In this document: piece after piece, positions 24,088 through 33,400 of the stretch | How the letters are laid out: each line of letters starts with the position of its first letter | Numbering within the stretch: the stretch's first letter is position 1 | Assembly: GCA_964535715.1 (NCBI GenBank) | Contig: CAZHUO010000001.1 | Span: forward strand, 1-64,000 | Direction of reading: 5' to 3' | DNA from: CAZCCC01 sp964535715 | GTDB taxonomy: Bacteria > Patescibacteriota > Patescibacteriia > Buchananbacterales > UBA6539 | DNA: 64,000 nucleotides | Made by a program: the position numbers and the translations under genes | The notes under the pieces: model-generated | Databases searched by the model: none | What the model was told of the DNA's origin: nothing | The model's input: only the letters and a program-made list of their open reading frames with translations

Positions 24088-26577
24088 ATGCCTAACTACG
24101 ACCACAAAAAAATCGAAGCCAAATGGCAGAAAGTTTGGGAAGAAAAAAAATCATTTTCTGCCAAGAATAAATCCCGAAAGGAAAAATATTATTGTTTGGT
24201 TGAATTTCCCTATCCGTCCGGCGATGGTCTTCATGTCGGCCATCCCCGAAGCTATACCGCTTTGGATATTTTGGCGCGAAAAAGGCGGATGCAGGGCTTT
24301 AATGTTTTATATCCCATAGGCTTTGATGCTTTTGGCCTGCCTTCGGAAAACTACGCGATAAAAACCGGAATTCATCCGTCAATTACAACGGAAAAAAATA
24401 TCGCCACTTTTACCCGTCAGCTTAAATCGTTTGGCTTTTCTTTCGACTGGAATAGGGTGATTGAGACAACCGACCCGAAATATTACAAATGGACCCAGTG
24501 GATTTTCCTTCAAATGTATAAAAAAGGCTTGGCATATAAAGACAAAATTTCAATAAATTGGTGCCTTTCCTGTAAAACCGGTTTGGCAAACGAGGAAGTG
24601 GTAGCCGGAAAATGCGAACGCTGCGGCGGGGAAGTTCAAAGAAGGCAAAAAGAGCAATGGATGCTGAAAATTACCGAATATGCCGACCGGCTGATTTCCG
24701 ACCTTGATGATGTTGATTATTCAGAAAGAATTAAAACCCAGCAGATTAATTGGATAGGAAGGTCGGAAGGAGCAATAATAAAATTCGAAATCCGAAATAC
24801 CAAATCCTCCGCCGAAGGCGGATGCGCCTCTGGCGCAGAAACCAAAAATCCAAATCTTGAAGTTTATACGACCAGGCCCGATACTTTATTTGGGGCGACT
24901 TTCATGGTGATTGCGCCGGAGCATGAGTTAATCTTAAATCTAAAATCTAAAATCTTAAATCTTAAAGAAGTTGAGGAATATTTACAGGCGGCAAAAAAGA
25001 AATCTGACATTGAAAGAACCGAATTAAACAAAGAAAAAACTGGAGTTGAGCTGAAAGGAATCAAGGCAATCAATCCGGCAAATAATAAAGAAATTCCGAT
25101 TTTTGTGGCTGATTATGTCCTGGCAACTTACGGCACCGGCGCCATTATGGCAGTTCCCGCCCATGACCAGCGCGACTGGGATTTTGCTAAAAAATATAAT
25201 TTGGAAATGATTCAGGTAATAAGCGGCGGTGACATTAAAAAATCCGCTTTTGAAGACATTAAATCGGGTAAAATGATCAATTCCGATCAGTTTAACGGCA
25301 TGTCTGTTGAATCGGCGATTGCTAAAATTATTTCATGGCTGGAAAATAAAGAATTGGGGAAAAAAGCGGTCAACTATAAGCTCCGCGACTGGATTTTTTC
25401 CCGCCAGCGCTATTGGGGCGAGCCTATCCCGATGATATTTTGTGAAAATTGCAAAAATACCGGCGCAAGCCAAGACGGCTGGGTAATGGCAGAGGAGAAA
25501 GATTTGCCAATAAAGCTTCCTGATGTAAAAAAATATGAGCCAACAGACAGCGGCGAATCGCCTTTGTCTGCGATAAAAGATTGGGTTAATGCCAAATGCC
25601 CGATTTGCGGTTCTGATGCCAAAAGAGAAACTGATACAATGCCGAACTGGGCGGGTTCCAATTGGTATTTTTTGCGCTATATCGATCCGCGAAATAATAA
25701 AGAGCTTGCTGGTGATGATTTGCTAAAATATTGGGCGCCGGTTGATTGGTATAACGGCGGAATGGAGCATACCACCTTGCATCTTTTATATTCGCGATTC
25801 ATCTATAAATTTTTATATGACATAGGAGCAGTACCGAAGTCTTGCGGCAGCGAGCCTTATAAAAAAAGGACTTCTCATGGCATGATTTTGGGAGCCGGCG
25901 GCGAGAAGATGTCAAAATCCAGGGGAAATGTGGTTAATCCCGACGATGTGGTAAAGGAATACGGCGCAGATACGCTTCGGATTTATGAAATGTTTATGGG
26001 TCCGTTTGACCAGACAATTCCTTGGGATTCTAAGGGCGTGGTTGGGGCCAGGCGTTTTTTGGAAAAAGTCTGGCAGATTTATAATGGTTTTGTGGAAATT
26101 ACCGATTCGGCAAACCGGTCAATTCTTTCCCTGCTTCACCGGACATTAAAGAAAGTAAGCGATGATATTGAAAGCCAGTCTTACAATACGGCGATTTCGG
26201 CAATGATGATTTTAGCCAATAAAATAATTGAAACGGGAAAAATGGATATTGAAACCGCTGAATATTTTTTGAAAATACTTTCGCCTTTTGCCCCGCATAT
26301 TTGCGAGGAAATCTGGCAAGCTACCGGAAACAAAGGCTTAATCAGCGATCAAAAATGGCCAAAGTATAATGCCCAAATTGCCTTTGAACAGGAAATTGAA
26401 TTGATAATTCAAGTCAACGGCAAGGTTCGGGATAAAATTAAAGTTAAGCCTGATATTACCGAGCAGTCCGCCGAAGCCAATGCCTATAAAAGTGAAAAAG
26501 TGCTAAAATATTTAGAAGGTAAAGAAGTTAAAAATGTTATTTTTGTTCCCGGCCGGCTGATCAATTTTGTTATTTAG
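24088..26577 (+). CDS. leuS: Leucyl-tRNA synthetase with repeat-derived inserts
   Basis: The 829 residues form a class I synthetase of normal bacterial length. The HIGH-type motif is YPSGDGLHVGH (residues 42-52), the KMSKS motif is GEKMSKSRGNVVNPD (about 610), and the editing domain carries TTRPDTLFGATFMV and GTGAIMAVPAHDQRDWDFA. Two segments within the editing domain look foreign. About 20 residues around EIRNTKSSAEGGCASGAETK are encoded by a double-hairpin repeat (24784-24862), and ILNLKSKILNLKEV is encoded by the AAATCTAAAATCT repeat (24931-24966). Both keep the frame and lie close to the conserved T-rich editing motif. No T-box leader is visible upstream. Confidence 0.96.
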   Translation: MPNYDHKKIEAKWQKVWEEKKSFSAKNKSRKEKYYCLVEFPYPSGDGLHVGHPRSYTALDILARKRRMQGFNVLYPIGFDAFGLPSENYAIKTGIHPSITTEKNIATFTRQLKSFGFSFDWNRVIETTDPKYYKWTQWIFLQMYKKGLAYKDKISINWCLSCKTGLANEEVVAGKCERCGGEVQRRQKEQWMLKITEYADRLISDLDDVDYSERIKTQQINWIGRSEGAIIKFEIRNTKSSAEGGCASGAETKNPNLEVYTTRPDTLFGATFMVIAPEHELILNLKSKILNLKEVEEYLQAAKKKSDIERTELNKEKTGVELKGIKAINPANNKEIPIFVADYVLATYGTGAIMAVPAHDQRDWDFAKKYNLEMIQVISGGDIKKSAFEDIKSGKMINSDQFNGMSVESAIAKIISWLENKELGKKAVNYKLRDWIFSRQRYWGEPIPMIFCENCKNTGASQDGWVMAEEKDLPIKLPDVKKYEPTDSGESPLSAIKDWVNAKCPICGSDAKRETDTMPNWAGSNWYFLRYIDPRNNKELAGDDLLKYWAPVDWYNGGMEHTTLHLLYSRFIYKFLYDIGAVPKSCGSEPYKKRTSHGMILGAGGEKMSKSRGNVVNPDDVVKEYGADTLRIYEMFMGPFDQTIPWDSKGVVGARRFLEKVWQIYNGFVEITDSANRSILSLLHRTLKKVSDDIESQSYNTAISAMMILANKIIETGKMDIETAEYFLKILSPFAPHICEEIWQATGNKGLISDQKWPKYNAQIAFEQEIELIIQVNGKVRDKIKVKPDITEQSAEANAYKSEKVLKYLEGKEVKNVIFVPGRLINFVI
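24784..24862 (+). repeat. Double-hairpin repeat inserted in frame in leuS
   Basis: At 24808-24837: TCCGCC GAA GGCGGA, directly followed by TGCGCC TCT GGCGCA. These have the same 6-3-6 plus 6-3-6 layout as copies at 8828-8857 and 55134-55163 (read on the opposite strand), with different but still paired stem bases. The arms CAAATCC and AACCAAAAATCCAAATC resemble those of the copy near 8.8 kb. Confidence 0.85.
24931..24966 (+). repeat. AAATCTAAAATCT repeat inside leuS
   Basis: Thirty-six bases match the tandem repeat after the third pilin gene (18358-18415). They are translated as LNLKSKILNLK at a point where other LeuS proteins have a short helix of variable sequence. Confidence 0.75.
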
Positions 26578-26636
26578 TTAATTAATAATAAATAATTGTT
26601 AAAAGCTATAAGCTACTAGCTACCAGCTAATATTAT

Positions 26637-27653
26637 ATGCAAATAATCCAAGTCGGCGACGAATTTAAAGAGCATTGGGACAATTTTGTCAAAACAAACG
26701 CTCCCGATGGCGGCCTGCTCCAGTCTTGGGAATGGGGCAATTTTCAAAAAACCTTGGACAACAGGGTTTTTCGGCTCGGAGTAATTAATGGCGATGGGAA
26801 GCTGCAGGCGGCGGCTTTGATTATCGAACATGATTTGCCTTTTGAATATAATTATCTTTATTGCCCTCGCGGACCGGTGATTAATACTTTGAAAATATCC
26901 GATCTTAATTCTTTATTTGCCGAAATAAAGTCGATTGCCAGAGAAAAAAAGAGTTTTTTATTCAGAATAGATCCGCCTTGGGTTTTGGGCAATGAAAAAA
27001 TGATTACCGATTCAGGCCTGCGAAAAGGAGAAAATGAAATTCAGCCAAAATGCAATTTTATAATTGACATTACCAAAACCGAAGAGGAGCTGCTTGCTTT
27101 TATGAAGCCTAAAACCAGGTACAATATCGGCTTGGCGGAGCGCAAGGGTGTAAAAATCAGGATAAGCGATGACGTGCTGGATGCTGAATCTTTTTGGCAG
27201 CTGGTAAAGCAGACTGCCGGCCGCGACGGCTTTCATCCTCATTCAAAAGAACATTATAAAAAAATGTTTGAAACTTTTTATAAACAGCAAATTATCAGGT
27301 TTTTTATTGCGGAATATGATGGAAAAATAATTGCGATGAATATGGTTTCGTTTTTCGGAAACGTCTGCACTTATTTGCACGGCGCATCGGCCAATATGTA
27401 TCGCGAGATTATGTCGCCTTATTATTTACAATGGCAGACGATTTTAGAGGCGAAAAAAATGGGCTATAAATTTTATGATTTTGGCGGAGTAAACGGAGAA
27501 ACATTTTTTAATGAGAAATGGAAAGGAATCACCCGTTTTAAGACCGGCTTTTCTTCCAATACCAAGCCCAGAGAATACGTCGGTTGTTTCGAACTTGTTT
27601 TAAACCCGGTGATTTTTTCAATGTATAAATTTGTTAAGCAGATCAGAGGATAA
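26637..27653 (+). CDS. FemAB-family (FemX-like) peptidyltransferase
   Basis: The 338 residues have the FemAB/GNAT-type double-domain pattern: LQSWEWGNFQ near residue 22, LYCPRGPV, then MKPKTRYNIGLAERKGVKIR (about 155-174). GRDGFHPHSKEHYKKMF, a second acyltransferase core and YDFGGVNGETFFNEKWKGITRFKTGF near the end complete it. Known of the family: transfer of an amino acid from aminoacyl-tRNA onto lipid-linked peptidoglycan precursors. Position just after leuS is suggestive but the amino acid used cannot be read from sequence. It could be one of the many CPR FemAB paralogues of unknown substrate. The upstream gap holds AGCTATAAGCTACTAGC repeats. Confidence 0.87.
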   Translation: MQIIQVGDEFKEHWDNFVKTNAPDGGLLQSWEWGNFQKTLDNRVFRLGVINGDGKLQAAALIIEHDLPFEYNYLYCPRGPVINTLKISDLNSLFAEIKSIAREKKSFLFRIDPPWVLGNEKMITDSGLRKGENEIQPKCNFIIDITKTEEELLAFMKPKTRYNIGLAERKGVKIRISDDVLDAESFWQLVKQTAGRDGFHPHSKEHYKKMFETFYKQQIIRFFIAEYDGKIIAMNMVSFFGNVCTYLHGASANMYREIMSPYYLQWQTILEAKKMGYKFYDFGGVNGETFFNEKWKGITRFKTGFSSNTKPREYVGCFELVLNPVIFSMYKFVKQIRG

Positions 27654-27832
27654 AAAAGTGAGTTTTTAAAAGCCTGTAAAAAGTAAATTAGAAGCGAGTA
27701 AAAGTAAATTAAAAGCTAATTTAATTTACTTCTAATTTACTCTTACTTGCTTTTATACGCTTTTCAAACTTGCTTTTAACTGCTTCTAATTTACTTCTAT
27801 CAGCTTAATTTATAATTCCTAATTATTCTTAA
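27654..27832. repeat. AAGTAAATTAGAAG direct and inverted repeats
   Basis: AGTAAATTAGAAG-type units occur about three times in each orientation (27680-27800), giving a long AT-rich inverted repeat centred near 27718. Related units occur at 41950-41990. No gene is present. Confidence 0.75.
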
Positions 27833-28387
27833 ATGATAATAGTCAAGCCGACCAAAGCCGGAATCGCCCAGGCGGTAAAAATTTTGAAAAATCAAGGAGT
27901 TATTGTCTATCCGACCGATACCGCCTATGCTTTAGGCGGAATTTTTGATTCTAAAAAAGTGACAGAAAAAATTTTAAAGATAAAAAAAAGAAAAGATGAA
28001 AAATTTACGCTGATTTCAAGCGGTTTTAACCAGGCTGATAAATTTTTCAAGCTTAGTTTGCCGCAGAAAAAGCTTGCAAAAAAGCACTGGCCTAAACCGC
28101 TTTCAATTGTTGTTTCTAAAAGATTTGCCATAAGGGTGCCGCTTGAAAAAATTTCTAGAAATCTGGCAAAGTCGGCAAAAAGGCCGTTAATTGCCACCTC
28201 GGCTAATATCAGCGGACAAGAGACGCTTTATGACAGCAAGGAGATAATTAAGCGGTTTAAAAATAAAAAAAATCAGCCAGATCTGATTATTGATTTAGGC
28301 AGGCTGAAAAAAGTTAAAACTTCAACAATTATAGCTTGTAAAAATGATAAAATCGAAATTTTAAGGCAGGGAAGCGTGAAAATTTAA
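27833..28387 (+). CDS. tsaC: Threonylcarbamoyl-AMP synthase (TsaC/Sua5/YrdC family)
   Basis: It makes the threonylcarbamoyl adenylate used for the t6A modification at position 37 of ANN-decoding tRNAs. The 184 residues comprise a single YrdC domain of normal size: VIVYPTDTAYALGG (about residues 23-36), KIKKRKDEKFTLISS, the KHWPKPLSIVV block, IRVPLE, and PLIATSANISGQ near residue 120. A basic C-terminus ends EILRQGSVKI, as in the family. No Sua5 extension domain is present. Confidence 0.93.
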   Translation: MIIVKPTKAGIAQAVKILKNQGVIVYPTDTAYALGGIFDSKKVTEKILKIKKRKDEKFTLISSGFNQADKFFKLSLPQKKLAKKHWPKPLSIVVSKRFAIRVPLEKISRNLAKSAKRPLIATSANISGQETLYDSKEIIKRFKNKKNQPDLIIDLGRLKKVKTSTIIACKNDKIEILRQGSVKI

Positions 28388-28424
28388 AAAACAGCAGTAA
28401 TCTTTTGTGCTGTTTTCATGGATA

Positions 28425-28532
28425 TTAAAAACCTAAAATAAAATAGCTGGCAATCGCAAACAATATTATTAAAATAAGCGCCGCATGCCAAAATTTGATT
28501 TTTCTTCCAATTAATTCTTGAGGATAAATCAT
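28425..28532 (-). CDS. Small single-pass membrane protein (35 aa)
   Basis: The frame starts MIYPQELIGRKIKFWHAALI and continues as one hydrophobic helix to the stop. An extended -10 (TGC-TATAAT) lies 6 bases before this ATG, which argues for this internal start and a leaderless message. A longer frame upstream overlaps the rsmA start and has no such support. Function unknown. Confidence 0.5.
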   Translation of the reverse strand: MIYPQELIGRKIKFWHAALILIILFAIASYFILGF

Positions 28533-28538
28533 ATTCTT

Positions 28539-28547
28539 ATTATAGCA
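28539..28547 (-). promoter_or_regulatory. Extended -10 promoter of the 35-aa gene
   Basis: On the minus strand, TGCTATAAT ends 6 bases from the ATG. The -35 region is weak (TTAAGC at 17 bases). Transcription would start at or beside the start codon. Confidence 0.5.
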
Positions 28548-28647
28548 TATTTTTGGTGAAGGCTTAAGCTGTAATACATTGGTTTCTTGTTTTGAAAAAA
28601 ATATTAATTTAACATTCCAAAATACTAAATGAACAAATTCAATAGCG

Positions 28648-29556
28648 ATGAATAAACCAAAAAATAAATCTTCAAAATTTTTGTCTAATGCGGATGCGCT
28701 TGATAAGGTTAAGATTATCTGCAAAACGTATGATATAAGCCCTGCAAAATCAAAGGGACAGAATTTTTTAATTAATCAGGAAATAGTAGATAAAATTATT
28801 TTTGCCGCGAATATTGAGGAAAACGACACGATTGTGGAAGTCGGCCCGGGATTGGGCATCCTAACCGAAGGGTTGCTGAAAAAGGCCAAAAAAGTAATTA
28901 GCATAGAATTGGATAAGAAGCTCTTTTCTTTTTTGCAGGCAAAATTTATCGGTATTTCCAATCTGCAGCTTATTTGCGACGATATTTTAACTACTAATTC
29001 TATAAGCTATCAGCTAAAAGCTGAAAGCTATAAAATTATCTCCAACTTGCCCTATAACATTACATCTCATTTTCTGAAAAAATTTTTAACGGCTGAAAAT
29101 CGGCCACAAGAAATGACATTACTGGTTCAAAAGGAAGTGGCTGAACGTATTTGTGCAAAGCCGGGTCAGATGAGCCTGCTTACGGTTTCTGTAAATCTTT
29201 ATGGTCGGCCGGAAATAATCAGCTTGGTTGATAAAAATAATTTTTGGCCGGTTCCGCAGGTTGACTCGGCAATTTTAAAAATAAGTGAAATAAAAAATAA
29301 AGAAGCGGTGGATAACTATTTAGGGGCAATCTCCGAAAAAGAGTTCTGGCGGATCTTGAAAATCGGTTTTTCCGCCAGGCGGAAACAGCTTCATAATAAC
29401 CTTTCTGCCGGCTTAAAAATTCCATCTGAAGAAATAAAAAATTTGCTTAAAGAAGCCAAATTTGATCAAAAAGTCCGCGCTCAGGACCTCTCGATAAAAG
29501 ATTGGATATCAGTTATTAATCAATTATTGTTTTATATGGGTAAAATTTCAAAATAA
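28648..29556 (+). CDS. rsmA: 16S rRNA dimethyladenosine transferase (KsgA)
   Basis: It dimethylates two adjacent adenines near the 3' end of 16S rRNA, using SAM. The 302 residues show KSKGQNFLINQEIVDKI, the SAM-binding VEVGPGLGILTEGLL (about 73-87), ISIELDKK, CDDIL and the catalytic ISNLPYNITSHFL (about 131-143). They also show the C-terminal SARRKQLHNNL block. Between CDDIL and ISNLPYN the peptide TTNSISYQLKAESYK is encoded by an AGCTATCAGCTAAAAGCT repeat identical in type to intergenic repeats at 23.7, 24.06 and 26.6 kb. metK, supplying SAM, is at 47.8 kb. Confidence 0.95.
   Translation: MNKPKNKSSKFLSNADALDKVKIICKTYDISPAKSKGQNFLINQEIVDKIIFAANIEENDTIVEVGPGLGILTEGLLKKAKKVISIELDKKLFSFLQAKFIGISNLQLICDDILTTNSISYQLKAESYKIISNLPYNITSHFLKKFLTAENRPQEMTLLVQKEVAERICAKPGQMSLLTVSVNLYGRPEIISLVDKNNFWPVPQVDSAILKISEIKNKEAVDNYLGAISEKEFWRILKIGFSARRKQLHNNLSAGLKIPSEEIKNLLKEAKFDQKVRAQDLSIKDWISVINQLLFYMGKISK
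29001..29035 (+). repeat. AGCTAAAAGCT-type repeat inside rsmA
   Basis: The string of AAGCTAT/CAGCTAAAAGC/AAGCTATAAA units is translated in frame. The same unit forms intergenic tandem arrays at 23660-23695, 24060-24087 and 26598-26630. Confidence 0.7.
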
Positions 29557-29560
29557 ACCC

Positions 29561-29590
29561 TTGCCTTGTATTGCTTATTTTTGCTATAAT
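29561..29590 (+). promoter_or_regulatory. Promoter of the surface/secretion cluster
   Basis: TTGCCT, 18 bases, TATAAT, preceded by TGC (extended -10). The next gene starts 69 bases later and opens the 29.7-42 kb cluster. Confidence 0.6.
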
Positions 29591-29659
29591 ATATTTAGTT
29601 ATTTCGAAATAATATTTGTCTTAATTTTTTTGGGTAATAAATAAAAGAAATAATATAAT

Positions 29660-30493
29660 ATGGCCTCCAAAAGCGGTAAAAAAGAAAAATTTATTATTTT
29701 GGAGGAAATTTACCAAGATGAGAAAAACAAAAGATCAAAAATTTCTCTCAAGGAATACTTTGGGGATCCAAAGAAAGCGGAAAGATTTTTATCCGGAGCG
29801 ATTATAATTTTTAGCCTGGCGGCAATTGCGCTGGGTTTTTTTCAAATAAAATTTAATATTTACGGCGCATTTTCCAATAAAGGCGACGAAAGCGTTTCTA
29901 AGAAAGATCCGGACGATTTGCTTGGCCTAAGCCAAAAAGATACCGATCAAGACGGTTTGTCGGATTATGATGAAATATATGTATATATGACAAGCGCTTA
30001 TTTGCCGGACAGCGACGGAGATGCAATCAGCGATTCTCAGGAAGTGATTGTCGGAACCGACCCAAATTGCCATAATTTCAATAAAAATTGTTTTGCGGTC
30101 TGGGAAGATGAATTTGAAGAAGATCAGGAAGGCAGCGCCTCAGCTTATGGCAACGAGGCGTCAAATGTGCAGAATCCGCTGCTTTCCGGCGATGTAAAAG
30201 CCAGCCAGCTGCGCAGTGCCTTGAAAAATGCCGGAATGTCCGATGAACAATTGTCCAGTTTTACCGACAGCGATCTTATCCAAATGTATCAGGATATTTT
30301 AAGCGAAAACAATGCGGCTTCCACCCAGATTACACAGACGACTAATTCGTCAAATAACAATGAATTAAGCAATCTGAGCGCCGATGAAATTCGCAAGCTT
30401 CTGGCCGAATCGGGAGTTTCAAGTGAAATGCTAAGGGGTGTTTCTGATGATGATTTAATGCAATTAGTTCAAGAAACTTTAGCCAATTATTAA
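29660..30493 (+). CDS. Membrane-anchored protein with thrombospondin-type-3-like calcium repeats
   Basis: The 277 residues have a charged cytoplasmic tail and a transmembrane anchor (about 45-68). The outside part carries two Asp-rich calcium-type loops, DTDQDGLSDYDE and DSDGDAISDSQE (about 95-130). After a Gly/Ser-rich spacer, two related helical repeats follow: LRSALKNAGMSDEQLSSFTD and IRKLLAESGVSSEMLRGVSD, each followed by D(S/D)DL and a Q-rich helix. It lies 6 bases before the giant surface-protein gene and is surely cotranscribed. Probably a cell-surface partner or assembly factor of that protein; its exact role is unknown. Confidence 0.65.
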   Translation: MASKSGKKEKFIILEEIYQDEKNKRSKISLKEYFGDPKKAERFLSGAIIIFSLAAIALGFFQIKFNIYGAFSNKGDESVSKKDPDDLLGLSQKDTDQDGLSDYDEIYVYMTSAYLPDSDGDAISDSQEVIVGTDPNCHNFNKNCFAVWEDEFEEDQEGSASAYGNEASNVQNPLLSGDVKASQLRSALKNAGMSDEQLSSFTDSDLIQMYQDILSENNAASTQITQTTNSSNNNELSNLSADEIRKLLAESGVSSEMLRGVSDDDLMQLVQETLANY

Positions 30494-30499
30494 TAAGAA

Positions 30500-33400
30500 A
30501 TGTCTAACTTAAAAAAAGAAATCAAAAATTTAAATTTAGAATTAGAAACAGACGAGGATATTTTGCCAAAGCAAAATGGATTTTTTTATCGTTTTAAAAA
30601 GTCGGTATCGGGATTGGTGATAGCAAGCATGATTATGAATATGATGATGCCGGCTATTACTTACCCTTTTAAACTCAACGAGGTTTTATCAGACAGCGGT
30701 CTAAGTCAAATATTGGATAATTTGGATGAAAATAAGCTTGAAGAAATTATTTTCAAGCTGCTTGGCGTTGAGGCGGCGAGCGCTCAGGCATATTTGCCTG
30801 AATTTGGAGGAATGACCGGATCAATTCAGCCGGGCTCGTCAATGGACGCCAAAAATTATTGGGAAAAGGCTTTTGGTCTGGATTCAGTAAAGGTTTTTGA
30901 TAAAACTACAAAAACGGCAGTAAAAGCGGTTGGGACATTGGCGAAAGCATTAGATACTAAAAGAAGAACGGAGGAGCTGACTGATCAATCTTTAAAAAAT
31001 GTTGCCTGGGTTGCCCTTAAACAGAGCCTGCATACCATGCTTAATACTTTTGCTTACGATGTCGCCACTTGGATTGCCACCGGCGCGGCTGGCGAGAAAC
31101 CGATGTTTTACGATGTCAATTGGGGCGAATATATGACCGGATTGATTGATTCAGCTGCCGGTGATTTTGTCGATAGATTAAGCGAGGATTGGCTCGGTTT
31201 CAGCGTCTGCAATCCTTCCGGCAACTTAAAAGTAAGAATCGGACTCGGCATTGCCGAAACCAGAAGGCCGAAGCAGCCGGACTGCACGGTTTCTAAAATG
31301 ATAAATAATTGGGACAGCTTTATTAATGATTCTGACTTTTTAGAAAAATTCGATGTCGCTTTTGATGCAAGTGAAAATGATTTGGGAATTGCCATCAGCA
31401 TGTTCGGCAAAAGCAATGAAATGGTTGAAAGCAACTGGTGGCGCGGAATTCTTCAGCGCATTGGCGATGATGAATCAAAGGGCGTAGTTTCAAAAATTTC
31501 TGAAAAAATATTTACTCCGAGCTTTTTGGTCAGCGAGCAGGGAAAAGAGCTTTTAAAAAGTGCAAAAGACGCTGATTATGAAAAAGTCCAGTTCGGCGAT
31601 ATCATGCTTGACGCGGTAAGCACTTTTATTAATACATTGGCGGGAAAATTATTTGAAGAATTATTTAAAAAAGGCTTAGCAGCGGTATATGGCAAAGGAG
31701 ATTCTGAAAGCGATTCAAGTGATAGGTTTTCACTGCCCGATTTGCCGGGATTTAATTTCGGCTCAACCGGCGAAAATGAAATATATACCGGAGATACCGG
31801 GCTTGGATTTTACGGCGGCAGGCAGGGTGCTCAAAGCCGGTTTATTGATTTTTTAAACGCCGGCATCAGCGAAGTCGGCCAATATGATATTTTAACGAAA
31901 TTTACCAGCTGTCCGGATTCAGCCAATCCCGGCCCGGATGAATGCGTAATTTTGTCCGGATTCAGGCAGGCGATAGAAAAGGAAATTACGCTTTCTCAGG
32001 CGATTGAATCTGGCTACATTGCCGGCGACAAGCCTTTTGGCTCAATGCAATTTAACGGCCAGGAATCTTTGAGAAGCGGCTTTCCTTACAGAAGCTTGCT
32101 GATTTTAAGATCGCACCGAGTTATTCCGGTGACTTGGGAAATTGCGGCGGCGGCAATTAATAAATTTGAAAAAGGCGGCTCAAGAAGCTTGAATGAATTA
32201 ATCGGTTCTTTTAATGATAAAAGTAGTATTTATTATGGATTAATTGATCCCGACTGGGTATTAAAGCTTCCTGAACATTATTGCAAGGCTCAGGGATACG
32301 GGGAAAAGATACTTTATGAAGAAGTGACTGAAGGAATTGACAACAACGCCGATGGCGATTTTAATGACGATTCAGATGTTCCGCCGATAAGGATGGTCGG
32401 CCGAAGCCAATACTGCGCTGATTTTCAATCTTGCTTAAAAGAGACGGAAGATGGTGCCTGCATGTGGGGCTATTGTGTTGAAGAAAGGCGGATTTGGGAT
32501 TTGGATGCTTCTTCCTGTCCAAAAGAATTCAATACCTGCCAGACATTCCAGGGCCGAAGCGGCAATGTTTTCAGCGCTTTGCAGAATACTCTGGATTTCA
32601 ATGGCTGTAATATTAATAATGTCGGCTGCCGCTGGTATTGCCAGCATTATAATCCAATCAGCAAAGTTTGGGATTGTACAAGCGAAAGCGAAAGAACTTT
32701 AAATGTTTGCGTCGAATCAACTGTCGACAGCAACGGAGTAGCCGGTTGTGCGGTAGCGGCTAACTGTGATATTAATGAAGGCCAAAATAGATGTTTTGAC
32801 CAAGGAAACGGGATTGAAGTAAAAATTAGCGAACCCTGCAGTTCAAGTTCGAAATGGTGGAATACTGCAACTGAAAAATGCAGCATTTTAAGCAGCGAGG
32901 CTGCTTGCACAATTCCCCGCAGCGGCATCCAGTGCTATACTAGCGGCTGTGAAAAGTTTGATAATTTATTATCTAATCCCAGCTTTGAAGTGCCGCCTCA
33001 GCCGAGAATTCCCGGAGTTTTGACTTTTGATATTGCCCAGAATTGGAAAATCAATGAAGCCTATATTAATTATTTTATTTTAGCCGGCGGCGACAGGGAG
33101 CAGGTTTATGACGGTTCAAACAGCTTAAGATTTTATAATAGCGGCACGAATGTTACTGCTGAAATCAATTCGGATGGAATCAATCTTGTTCCAGGAAAGC
33201 AATATACATTTTCAGGAAAAATTTATAACAATTTGGTTTCCGGCAAAGCCACAATAACCATAAACGGAACATCAAAGGAAATTACTGAAAGAAAAGAAGG
33301 CTGGCAATCTTTAGATTTTGAATTTCTTGGTGCAATTAATACAAGTATTAATATTCAAATTGGCGGGACAATTTCAAGCGGAGGACAGGTTGCCGGCAGT

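Noticed and set aside
28533..28724. Longer version of the 35-aa membrane protein
   Set aside because: The extension overlaps the start of rsmA antisense, and an extended -10 sits right before the internal ATG.
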